DNA of 64,000 nt from CAVRQM01 sp963732775 (GTDB lineage Bacteria; Pseudomonadota; Alphaproteobacteria; Acetobacterales; Acetobacteraceae). Every line of letters starts with the position of its first letter. Positions within the stretch are counted from its first letter, which is position 1. Shown one piece after another: positions 27,344 through 35,431 of the stretch. The stretch lies in assembly GCA_963732775.1 (NCBI GenBank), contig CAVTAR010000001.1, forward strand, positions 496,001 through 560,000. The letters run 5' to 3'. Under the pieces are notes generated by a model. That model did not search any database, was not told the origin of the DNA, and worked only from the letters and a program-made list of their open reading frames with translations. Made by a program: the position numbers and the translations under genes.

Positions 27344-28368
27344 CGGACGCTCTGGCGCGGGTCGAAGGCGTCGCGCACCGCCTCGCCGATGAACACCAGC
27401 AGCACCAGGATGATGCCGAGCACGAGGAACGCGGTGAACCCGAGCCACGGGGCGTACAGGTTGTTCTTCGCCTGATTGACCAGCTCGCCCAGCGAGGGCG
27501 AGCCGGGCGGCAGGCCGAAGCCCAGGAAGTCGAGGCTGGCCAGCACCGTCACCGAACCGGACAGGCTGAACGGCAGGAAGGTCAGCGTGGCGACGAGCGC
27601 GTTCGGCAGCACGTGGCGCCACATGATGACGCGGTCGGCCACGCCCAGCGCGCGCGCCGCGCGCACATAGTCGAAGTTGCGCGCGCGGAGGAACTCGGCG
27701 CGGACCAGGCCGGTGAGGCCCATCCACTCGAACAGCAGCAGGAAGCCGAGCAGGATCCAGAAGCTCGGCGTGATGAACGCCGACAGGATGATCAGCATGT
27801 AGAGCTGCGGCATGCCGGACCAGATCTCCATGAAGCGCTGGAACAGCAGGTCCGTCACGCCGCCGTAATAGCCCTGCACGGCGCCGGCGGCCACGCCCAC
27901 GATGGAGGAGAGGATGGTGAGCGCGAAGCCGAACAGCACCGAGATGCGCACGCCGTAGATGACCCGCGCCAGCACGTCGCGCGCCTGGTCGTCGGTGCCC
28001 AGCAGGTTGCGCCAGGAGGGTGGGGCGGGTGCGGGGGCGGCCAGGTCCTTGACCACCGCCTGCGCGTTGAACGGCACGGCGGGCCAGATCATCCAGCCCT
28101 TCGCGCGGATGGCGCGGGACAGGTCGGGGTCGGTGTAATCGGCCTCGATCGGGATGAAGTCGGGGCCGAACGCGTCCTGTCCGTAGTCCACCAGCACGGG
28201 GAAGAACCAGTGGCCGTCGAAGCGGACCACCAGCGGGCGGTCGTTGGCGACGAACTCGGCGAACAGTGTCACCAGGAAGATCGCGAGGAAGATCCACAGC
28301 GACCACCAGCCGCGCCGGTTGGCCCGGAAGATGGCGAGGCGCCGGCGTTGCAGGGGGGAGAGGGTCAT
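27340..28368 (-). CDS. yejE: Peptide ABC transporter permease YejE
   Basis: 342 residues from ATG 28368. DppC/OppC-type permease with an N-terminal helix (WWSLWIFLAIFLVTLFAEF), the long YejE periplasmic insert (FFPVLVDYGQDAFGPDFIPIEADYTDP), and the EAA-loop region ARNFDYVRAARALGVADRVIMWRHVLPNA. It forms the channel with YejB. The start at 28368 is preferred because upstream codons lie in a palindromic repeat. Confidence 0.9.
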
Positions 28369-28386
28369 CGGAACCCGCGGGCCGGG

Positions 28387-28481
28387 CCCCACCCGGCGCT
28401 GCGCGCCACTTTCCCCACAAGGGGGAGGGAAAGGTTCTCCCTCCCCATCTTGGGGAGGGTGGCGCGAAGCGCCGGGTGGGG
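28387..28481. repeat. Long palindromic repeat between yejB and yejE (copy 2 of the urt repeat)
   Basis: A 95-bp inverted repeat whose arms (CCCCACCCGGCGCT... and its complement) match those at 16658-16755, with a few differences (a TT in the left arm, TCTT near the loop). The loop reads AAAGGTTC-like bases. It lies within an operon, 12 bp from the end of yejB. Confidence 0.9.
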
Positions 28482-28492
28482 TCGCCCGCGCA

Positions 28493-29569
28493 TCAGCCGC
28501 GCGTCGAGAAGTCGATGCGCGGGTCGACGACGGTGTACATCAGGTCGCCGACGATGCGCATGACCAGGCCGAGCAGCGTGAACATGTAGAGCGTGCCGAA
28601 GATCAGCGGGTAGTCGCGCTTGATCGCCGCATCGAAGCCGAGCAGGCCCAGCCCGTCGAGCGAGAAGATGATCTCGATCAGCAGCGACGAGCTGAACAGG
28701 ATGGAGATGAACGCGGCCGGGAAGCCGGCCACCACCAGCAGCATGGCGTTGCGGAACACGTGGCCGTACAGCACCCGCCGCTCGCCGGCCCCCTTGGCGC
28801 GGGCGGTCAGCACGTACTGCTTGCGCACCTCCTCCAGGAACGAGTTCTTGGTCAGCTGCGTGAGCGTCGCGAAGCCGCCGACCACGAGCGCCACCGTGGG
28901 CAGCACGATATGCCACAGGTAGTCGCCGATGCGCGCTGGCCACGGCCAGTGCTCGGCGCCGGGCGAGGCGAGGCCGCGCAGCGGGAACCATTGCAGATAG
29001 CTGCCGCCGGCGAACAGCACCACCAGCAAGATGGCGAACAGGAAGCTCGGGATGGCGTAGCCGACCAGCACGGCGGCACTGGTAGCCACGTCGAAATGGC
29101 TGCCGTTGCGCACCGCCTTCGCGATGCCGAGCGGGATGGAGACGAGGTAGATCAGCAGCGTCGACCACAGCCCGATGGAGACGCTGACCGGCATCTTCTG
29201 CAGGATCAGCGACAGCACGGTGCGGCCGCTGAACAGGCTCTCGCCGAAGTCGAAGCGGAGATAGCGGCCGAGCATCTCGCGGAAGCGTTGCAGCGGGGGC
29301 TTGTCGAAGCCGAACTGGTGGCGGATGCGTTGGATCAGCACCGGGTCGAGCCCGCGCGCGCCGCGATACTCGCCGGGCTTGGTGGAGGCGGCGACGTCCG
29401 AGCCGCCGCCGGTGAGGCGGGCCGTGACGTCCCCCTTGCCGCGCAGCTCGGCGATGGCCTGCTCCACCGGGCCGCCGGGGGCGAACTGCACGACGGCGAA
29501 GTTGATCGCGATGATGCCGAACAGCGTGGGGATGATGAGCAGCAGGCGGCGGAGGAGGTAGGCGGCCAA
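28493..29569 (-). CDS. yejB: Peptide ABC transporter permease YejB
   Basis: 358 residues from a TTG start at 29569, chosen because the DppB-type N-terminus AAYLLRRLLLIIPTLFGIIAINF begins there. The YejB insert (RGARGLDPVLIQRIRHQFGFDKPPLQRF) and EAA region (EVRKQYVLTARAKGAGERRVLYGHVFRNA) are present. Seven bases separate it from the yejA stop, so the two are coupled. Confidence 0.88.
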   Translation of the reverse strand: MAAYLLRRLLLIIPTLFGIIAINFAVVQFAPGGPVEQAIAELRGKGDVTARLTGGGSDVAASTKPGEYRGARGLDPVLIQRIRHQFGFDKPPLQRFREMLGRYLRFDFGESLFSGRTVLSLILQKMPVSVSIGLWSTLLIYLVSIPLGIAKAVRNGSHFDVATSAAVLVGYAIPSFLFAILLVVLFAGGSYLQWFPLRGLASPGAEHWPWPARIGDYLWHIVLPTVALVVGGFATLTQLTKNSFLEEVRKQYVLTARAKGAGERRVLYGHVFRNAMLLVVAGFPAAFISILFSSSLLIEIIFSLDGLGLLGFDAAIKRDYPLIFGTLYMFTLLGLVMRIVGDLMYTVVDPRIDFSTRG

Positions 29570-29576
29570 GCTGGGT

Positions 29577-31383
29577 CTAGTGCCCCCGCGCCGCGTCGAG
29601 CTTGGCCGCGCGCGCCGGGTCGATCCACCAGGAACCGAACTCGACGCCGGTGCGCACCGGCTGCGCAGGAAACCCGAAGCGGTCCCAGTACGCCACGAAC
29701 ACGGTGTCTCGATAGAACTGTGGTACCAGATACCATCCCCACAGCAGCACCCGATCGAGTGCGCGCACCGCCGGCTCGAGTTCGTGGCGGTTGGTGGCAC
29801 CGATGATCCTGCCGACCAGCGACTCGATCGCCGGGTCGCAGATGCCCATGAGATTGCCGCTGCCGTCGGTCTTTGCCGCGGCACAACCCCACTGGTCGGC
29901 CTGCTCGTTGCCCGGGCTGTCGCTCTCGCCGAAGATCACCTGGGTCATGTCGTAGTCGAACGAGTCCATCCGGTGCTGGAACTGTGCGGGATCGACCGTG
30001 CGGACGTGCGCGTCGATGCCGAGCCGGCCGAGCTGCTGCGTGTAGGGCAGGGTGATGCGCTCGAAGCGCGCGTCGTCGAGCAGGATCTCGAAGCTGAATT
30101 GCTGGCCGTTCGCGTCGACCAGCCTGTGGTCGCGCAGCGTCCACCCGGCGGCCTTCAGCAGCTCGTAGGCACGCTTCAGCCCGGCCGGGTTATTGCCCGA
30201 GCCGTCGGTGACGGCGAGCTTGAACTCCTGCGTGAACAGCTCCGGCGGCAGCTCGGCGCGGAACGGCTCGAGCAGCGCCAGCTCGTCGCCCTCCGGCAGC
30301 CCGTGCGAGGCGAACATCGTGCCGCCGAAAAAATTGCTGGTGCGCGAGTTCAGGCCGAACGACAGGTTCTTGTTCAGCCACTCGAAGTCGAACACCTGCG
30401 CCAGCGCCTCGCGCACGCGCCGATCCTGGAACAGCTTGCGCCGCAGGTTCATGCCGAACCCCTGCATCGGTCGCGGCAGGCCTTCCTTCGGGGCCATGCG
30501 CTTGACCTGGCCGTCGCGCACGGCGGGGAAGTCATAGCCGGTGGCCCAGGTCGAGGCCGCCTGCTCCTGTCGCCAGTCCGCCTGCCCGGCCTTGAACGCC
30601 TCGAACGCGACCGAGGCGTCACGATAGAACTCGGTGCGGATGCGGTCGAAGTTGTCGAGCCCGCGCGCGAACGGCATGTCGCGGCCCCAATAGTCGGGCA
30701 CCCGCTCCAGCACCAGCGTGCGCCCGAACTCGAACCGCCCGACCCTGTACGGTCCGGAGCCGAGCGGCGGCTCGGTCAGCGGCGCGGTGAAGTCGCGGCC
30801 CTCCCACCAATGCTTCGCCAGCACCGGAACCTGGCCCAGGATCGAGGGCAGCTCGCGGTTGGTGTTGTTCTTGAAGCGGAACACCACCCGGCTCGGCCCG
30901 TCGGTCTCGACGTGGTCCACGTCGGACCAGGTACTGCGCATACAGCGGCCGCCCCTTGTCGCGCAGGGTGTTGAACGACCAGGCCACGTCCTCGGCCGTC
31001 ACCTTCGTGCCGTCCCAGAACTTCGCCTCGGGCCGGAGGTCGTAGGCGACCCAGCTCTTGTCTGCCGGCAGCTCGATGGTCTCGGCGAGCGCGCCGTAGC
31101 TGACCTCGGGCTCGTCCGGGTTGCTCACCATCAGCGTCTCGACGCCCGGAGTGACCACGGGCGTGCCGCGCACGATGAAGCGGTTGAAGCTGTCGAATGT
31201 GCCGACCGCGCTCCGCACCGCCTCGCCGCCCTTCGGCGCGTCCGGGTTCACCCAGGGGAAGTTCTTGTAGTCGTCGGGCAGCGCCGGATCACCCACGAGC
31301 GCAATGCTATGGACCTTGCGCACGTCCTGGGCGGCGGCGGGCCAGGCCAGCAGCAGGCACGCGAACACCGCCCAAGCCCGCAT
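29577..31383 (-). CDS. yejA: Extracellular solute-binding protein YejA (one frameshift in this sequence)
   Basis: About 600 residues in two frames. Signal peptide MRAWAVFACLLLAWPAAAQ, then a family 5 (peptide-binding) protein: VNPDAPKGGEAV, KFWDGTKVTAEDVAWSFNTLRDKG, then from 30941 VVFRFKNNTNRELPSILGQ, FFGGTMFASHGLPEG and EQADQWGCAAAKTDGSGN. The frame breaks near 30935 with one extra base (expected YAQYWSDV). It supplies peptides to YejBEF in the periplasm. The isolated one-base shift may be an error or a recent mutation. Confidence 0.86.
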
Positions 31384-31397
31384 CCGAAAAATCCTCG

Positions 31398-32213
31398 TCA
31401 CCCGGCCAGCGCCTCCAATGCCGCATCCTGCAACGCCGGGTCGCCCACCGCCAGCACCGGCCCGGGTGCGCCCAGCAGCGGACCCGCGCCCTCCAGCGGC
31501 ACGCGCAGCGGCTGGCCCTGCCAGTCGGTGAGGCGCCCGCCCGCGCCCTCGATGATGGGCAGCAACGCCGCCCAGTCCCACACCTTCAGGTCCGCCTCGG
31601 CGATCACGTCGATCTGCCCCAGCGCCAGCAGGCCGTAGGCGTAGCAGTCGCCGCCATAGCTCGCGCGGCGCACCCGGCCGCGCAGCCGCTGCCAGGCCGC
31701 GCGCTCGGCGTCGGAGAACATCTCCGGGCTGGTGCAGGACAGCTCCGCCCGGTCGAGCGCGGCACAGGGCCGGCACCCCGCCGCGCCGCCCAGCGGACCC
31801 CGGAACGTCGTGGGCCGGCCGGCGACGCCCAGCCAGCGCTCGCCCGTCACCGGCTGGTCGATGAGGCCCAGCACCGGCACGCCGTCCTGCAGCAGCGCCA
31901 CCAGCGTGCCGAACTGCGGCCGGCCGGTGATGAAGGCGCGGGTGCCGTCGATCGGGTCCAGCACCCAGCGCCGCGCCGCCTCGGGCCGCTCCAGGCCGAA
32001 CTCCTCGCCCAGGATGCCATGGCCGGGGAAGCGCTCGCGCAGCACCGCGCGCATCGCCTGCTCGGCGCTGCGGTCGGCGATGGTGACCGGGCTCGCGTCG
32101 GTCTTGAGATCGGCGTGCAGGTCCGCCGCGCGGAACAGCGGGCGGATGATGGCGCCCGCGACGTCGCAGATCGCCTCGGCCGCCGCGATCAGGCCCGGAT
32201 CGACGCCGGCCAC
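31398..32213 (-). CDS. hisN: Inositol monophosphatase family, probable histidinol-phosphatase HisN
   Basis: 271 residues. Lithium-sensitive phosphatase motifs: LGEEFG, WVLDPIDGTRAFITG (metal site) and VWDWAALLPIIEGAGG near the C-terminus. RAFITGRPQFGTLVALL is the HisN-like variant that dephosphorylates histidinol phosphate. Ser instead of Lys residues would be needed to decide from inositol monophosphatase proper. It lies 3 bp after the cytochrome c stop and 14 bp before yejA. Confidence 0.83.
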   Translation of the reverse strand: MAGVDPGLIAAAEAICDVAGAIIRPLFRAADLHADLKTDASPVTIADRSAEQAMRAVLRERFPGHGILGEEFGLERPEAARRWVLDPIDGTRAFITGRPQFGTLVALLQDGVPVLGLIDQPVTGERWLGVAGRPTTFRGPLGGAAGCRPCAALDRAELSCTSPEMFSDAERAAWQRLRGRVRRASYGGDCYAYGLLALGQIDVIAEADLKVWDWAALLPIIEGAGGRLTDWQGQPLRVPLEGAGPLLGAPGPVLAVGDPALQDAALEALAG

Positions 32214-32216
32214 CGA

Positions 32217-33017
32217 CTAGGGCGCGGCGCCCGGCGCGCTCGGTGCGGGTCCGCCCTGCGGCGCCGGGGCGTGGGTGGCACCCGCGGCCCCCAGCGTGGG
32301 CGGGGTCTGCGACGTGGCGGCGGCGCCGCCCGCGTTGGCGGCGGGCGACGGCGTGGGCGCCGCGGCCGGCGGCGCCGTCCCGGCCGAGCCCGCTCCGGGA
32401 GCCTCTCCCGCCGCGGGGGCGGGCGGCGCGCCGCCCGCCGGTGCCGTGCTGGCGGCGGGGGCGGCCCCGGCCGCGGGCAGCGGCAGCGGGTCGTGGGAGA
32501 GGGTGTGCAGGTAGTCGATCACGTCCGCCCGCTCCTTCTCGTCGGCGATGCCGGCGAAGCCCATCTTGGTGCCGGGCGCGTAGGCGGACGGCTTCGTGAG
32601 CCAGGCGTTCAGCTCGGCGAAGGTCCACGGACCCTGCTTGCCCTTGATCGCCGCCGAATAGTCGTAGCCCGGCATGTGCGCGTGCGGGCCGCCGACCACG
32701 CCGTACAGATTCGGGCCGACCAGCGCCTTCCCGCCCTCGTTGAAGCTGTGGCACGAGACGCAGAGCTTCTTGGTGTCCGCCTCGCCCGCCTGAGGGCTCG
32801 CCGAGGCCAGCATCGCCTCGATCGGCTGCGCCGGGCCGCCGGCGGGTGCCGCACCGGCGGCCGGCGCCTCCGCGGTCTGCGGCACGTCGATCTTGAGCGC
32901 GCTCTGCTCGAGCCGCTTCGGGTGCACCAGGGTGTCGCCGAGGATGGTCGCGCCCATGAAGGCGATGCCGGCCAGCAGCACCGCACCGGCCACCTTGTTC
33001 ACCGCCATGCTGTCCAT
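32217..33017 (-). CDS. Membrane-anchored class I cytochrome c with Ala/Pro-rich tail
   Basis: 266 residues. Uncleaved N-terminal anchor (VNKVAGAVLLAGIAFMGATIL), then a cytochrome c552/CycM-like domain with CVSCH as heme site near residue 90 and the distal Met in GTKMGFAG. The last about 85 residues are an Ala/Pro/Gly-rich low-complexity tail. It would carry electrons in the periplasm, probably from the bc1 complex to an oxidase. Cytochrome c divergent from kdsB-pheA is a frequent alphaproteobacterial order. Confidence 0.88.
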   Translation of the reverse strand: MDSMAVNKVAGAVLLAGIAFMGATILGDTLVHPKRLEQSALKIDVPQTAEAPAAGAAPAGGPAQPIEAMLASASPQAGEADTKKLCVSCHSFNEGGKALVGPNLYGVVGGPHAHMPGYDYSAAIKGKQGPWTFAELNAWLTKPSAYAPGTKMGFAGIADEKERADVIDYLHTLSHDPLPLPAAGAAPAASTAPAGGAPPAPAAGEAPGAGSAGTAPPAAAPTPSPAANAGGAAATSQTPPTLGAAGATHAPAPQGGPAPSAPGAAP

Positions 33018-33167
33018 GCGAGCCGTTCTCCCAGCATGAGCCCGCGTTGCGCCGGCTGCCGCGCCTACCTAAGCTGCGCCGCACCATAGGCAAGCCGCCC
33101 AGGCGTCGCAATCGGCGTCGCTCACCGGCGGCGCATCGCACGAGGCCCTCCCCTGCACCCCATCGTC

Positions 33168-33893
33168 GTGATCCCGGCCCGGATGGCCGCGAGCCGGCTG
33201 CCCGGCAAGCCGCTCGCCGACATCGCCGGCCGGCCCATGATCGTGCACGTGCTGCGCATCGCCGAGCGTGCCGGCATCGGCCCGGTCGCCGTCGCCTGCG
33301 CCGAGGCGGTGGTCGCGGACGCGGTGCGCGCGGCCGGCGGGCGCGCCGTGCTGACCGACCCGGCGCTGCCCTCCGGCTCGGACCGGGTGCAGGCGGCGCT
33401 CGCCGAACTCGACCCCGCCGGCCGTCACGACGTGGTGGTGAACCTGCAAGGCGACCTGCCGACGCTCGACCCGGCGTCGCTTGCCCGCGTGCTGGCGCCG
33501 CTCGACGACGCGGCGGTGGACATCGGCACGCTGGTCGCGCCGACCGCGGACGCGGCCGAGGAGGCGACGTCCGCGGTGGTCAAGGCCGCCTGCGCCTTCG
33601 CGCCGGGCCAGCTTGTCGCCCGGGCGCTGTACTTCTCGCGGGCGCGCATCCCCTCGGGCGAGGGGCCGTGCTGGCACCATGTCGGCATGTACGCCTTTCG
33701 CCGCGCGGCGCTCGACCGCTTCGTGGCGCTGCCGCCGTCTCCGCTGGAGCTGCGCGAGCGGCTGGAGCAGTTGCGCGCCATGGAGGCCGGCATGGTCGTC
33801 GGCTGCGCGCGCATCGCGGTGGCGCCGTTCGGCGTGGACACCGCGGCCGACCTGTCCCGCGCCCGGCTCGCCCTGGCGGAGCAGCCGGCGTGA
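33168..33893 (+). CDS. kdsB: 3-deoxy-manno-octulosonate cytidylyltransferase
   Basis: 241 residues. Nucleotide loop IPARMAASRLPGKPLADIAGRPM, SGSDRVQAAL, and NLQGDLPTLDP where most family members have QGDEP. It activates Kdo with CTP for lipopolysaccharide core synthesis. The GTG at 33168 gives the shortest complete form; the frame is open upstream and includes LHPIVV, which matches the usual N-terminus, but no ATG/GTG/TTG is there, so the first few residues are uncertain. It overlaps pheA by four bases (GTGA). Confidence 0.88.
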   Translation: MIPARMAASRLPGKPLADIAGRPMIVHVLRIAERAGIGPVAVACAEAVVADAVRAAGGRAVLTDPALPSGSDRVQAALAELDPAGRHDVVVNLQGDLPTLDPASLARVLAPLDDAAVDIGTLVAPTADAAEEATSAVVKAACAFAPGQLVARALYFSRARIPSGEGPCWHHVGMYAFRRAALDRFVALPPSPLELRERLEQLRAMEAGMVVGCARIAVAPFGVDTAADLSRARLALAEQPA

Positions 33894-34744
33894 GCGCGGG
33901 GACGATCGCCTTCCAGGGCAGCCCGGGCGCCTATTCCGACCTCGCCTGCCGCACCGCCTACCCGGACTGGGAGACGCTGCCCTGCCCGAGCTTCGAGGCG
34001 GCGATGGATGCGGTGCGCGAGGGCACCGCATCGCTGGCGATGCTGCCGTGCGAGAACAGCCTCGCCGGGCGCGTGCCAGACATCCACGCGCTGCTGCCCG
34101 AGAGCGGCCTGTTCATCATCGGCGAGCACTTCCAGCGCGTCGAGCACTGCATCCTGGCGCCGCCTGCTGCCACGCTCGCCACGCTGCGGCGCGCGCATTC
34201 GCATTCGGTGGCGCTCGGCCAGGTGCGCGTCGTGCTGCGCGAGCTGCAGCTGGCGCCGGTGGTGCAGGCCGACACCGCGGGGGCGGCCGAGATGGTGGCG
34301 CGCCTGGGTGGCGTCGAGGACTGCGCCATCGCCTCGGCGCTGGCCGGGGAGCTGTTCGGCTTGCGCGTCCTGCGGCGCAACGTCGAGGACGCGGCGCACA
34401 ACACCACTCGCTTCTACGTGTGCAGCGCCCGCGCCGGCGACCCGCCGCCCGACACTGCCGGGCTGATGACCACCTTCGTGTTTCGTGTCCGCAACGTGCC
34501 GGCGGCGCTGTACAAGGCGCTCGGCGGCTTTGCCACCAACGGCGTGAACATGACCAAGCTCGAGAGCTACATGGTGGGCGGCGCGTTCACCGCGACGCAG
34601 TTCCTGTGCGACGTCGATGGCCACCCCGAGCAGCCGCCGCTGCGTCGCGCGCTGGAGGAGCTGTCGTTCTTCTCGCGCGAGGCACGGGTGCTGGGCGTCT
34701 ATGCCGCCTCGTCGTTCCGCGCCGGGCAGGCCATCGCGGACTGA
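33890..34744 (+). CDS. pheA: Prephenate dehydratase
   Basis: 284 residues from a GTG overlapping the kdsB stop. Catalytic domain (AFQGSPGAYSDLACR, LPCENSLAGRVPDIHALL, and NTTRFYV with the catalytic Thr), then a regulatory ACT domain from about 200 (FRVRNVPAALYKALGGFATNGVNMTKLESYMVG). The usual phenylalanine-binding ESRP motif is ESYM here, as in many alphaproteobacteria. Makes phenylpyruvate from prephenate. Confidence 0.93.
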   Translation: MSAGTIAFQGSPGAYSDLACRTAYPDWETLPCPSFEAAMDAVREGTASLAMLPCENSLAGRVPDIHALLPESGLFIIGEHFQRVEHCILAPPAATLATLRRAHSHSVALGQVRVVLRELQLAPVVQADTAGAAEMVARLGGVEDCAIASALAGELFGLRVLRRNVEDAAHNTTRFYVCSARAGDPPPDTAGLMTTFVFRVRNVPAALYKALGGFATNGVNMTKLESYMVGGAFTATQFLCDVDGHPEQPPLRRALEELSFFSREARVLGVYAASSFRAGQAIAD

Positions 34745-34774
34745 GCGGCCGCGCCGCCCTGCCGGCCGCCGCCG

Positions 34775-35419
34775 TCAGGTGCCCCGAGCCGTCGCGAGCT
34801 CGCTCCGCAGGCGGGCGTTCTCCGCCTCGCTCGCCGCGAGCCGTTCCTGCAGCTCGCGCAGGGCCGCGGCCACGTCGGCGGCGTCGAACTTCTGCGGGAT
34901 GTGCTGCGGGCAGTTCACGTCCCAGGCCACGACGTCGAACAGGATCGCCTGCTCGGCGCGGGCGCGATAGCCGTCGGGCATGAGGCGGGCGACCAGCGCG
35001 TCGTCGCCGGCGGCCACGCGCGCGCGGCCCCATAGCTTGATGCGCCGGCGCTGCGCGTAGTCCATCAGGAACAGGAACGCCCGGTCGTTCTCGGCGAGGT
35101 TGCCGGTGGTGACGTATTGCCGGTTGCCGACGAAATCGGCGAACCCCAGCGTCGTCGCGTCGAGGACGCGGATGAAGCCCTTCGGCCCGCCGCGATGCTG
35201 TGCATAGGGCTGACCGGCGGCGCTGGCGGTGGCCAGATAGGCCGTGTCGATCTCGGCCAGGAACGCCACCAGGTCCGGCGTGATGCCGGTGCGAAAGCCG
35301 CCGGCCGCCTCCATCCGCGCGTAGCGCTCGCGCGAGTGCCGGCTGGTCTGGGCCGCCTTGACCGCGTCGGTAAAGGCGATGTCGCTTGAGACGCGATCGG
35401 GCGAGACGTGATCGGGCAT
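34775..35419 (-). CDS. Pyridoxamine 5'-phosphate oxidase family (FMN-binding split barrel) protein
   Basis: 214 residues. Split-barrel FMN-binding fold: DTAYLATASAAGQPYAQHRGGPKGFIRVLD, then YVTTGNLAENDRAFLFLMDYAQRRRIKLWGRARV. The C-terminus (HIPQKFDAADVAAALRELQERLAASEAENARLRSEL) is a predicted coiled coil. These proteins bind FMN or heme and act on small oxidants or as resistance enzymes; no substrate can be inferred. Convergent with pheA and upstream in the same direction as the MscS gene. Confidence 0.85.
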   Translation of the reverse strand: MPDHVSPDRVSSDIAFTDAVKAAQTSRHSRERYARMEAAGGFRTGITPDLVAFLAEIDTAYLATASAAGQPYAQHRGGPKGFIRVLDATTLGFADFVGNRQYVTTGNLAENDRAFLFLMDYAQRRRIKLWGRARVAAGDDALVARLMPDGYRARAEQAILFDVVAWDVNCPQHIPQKFDAADVAAALRELQERLAASEAENARLRSELATARGT

Positions 35420-35431
35420 GGCGTGTTCCCG

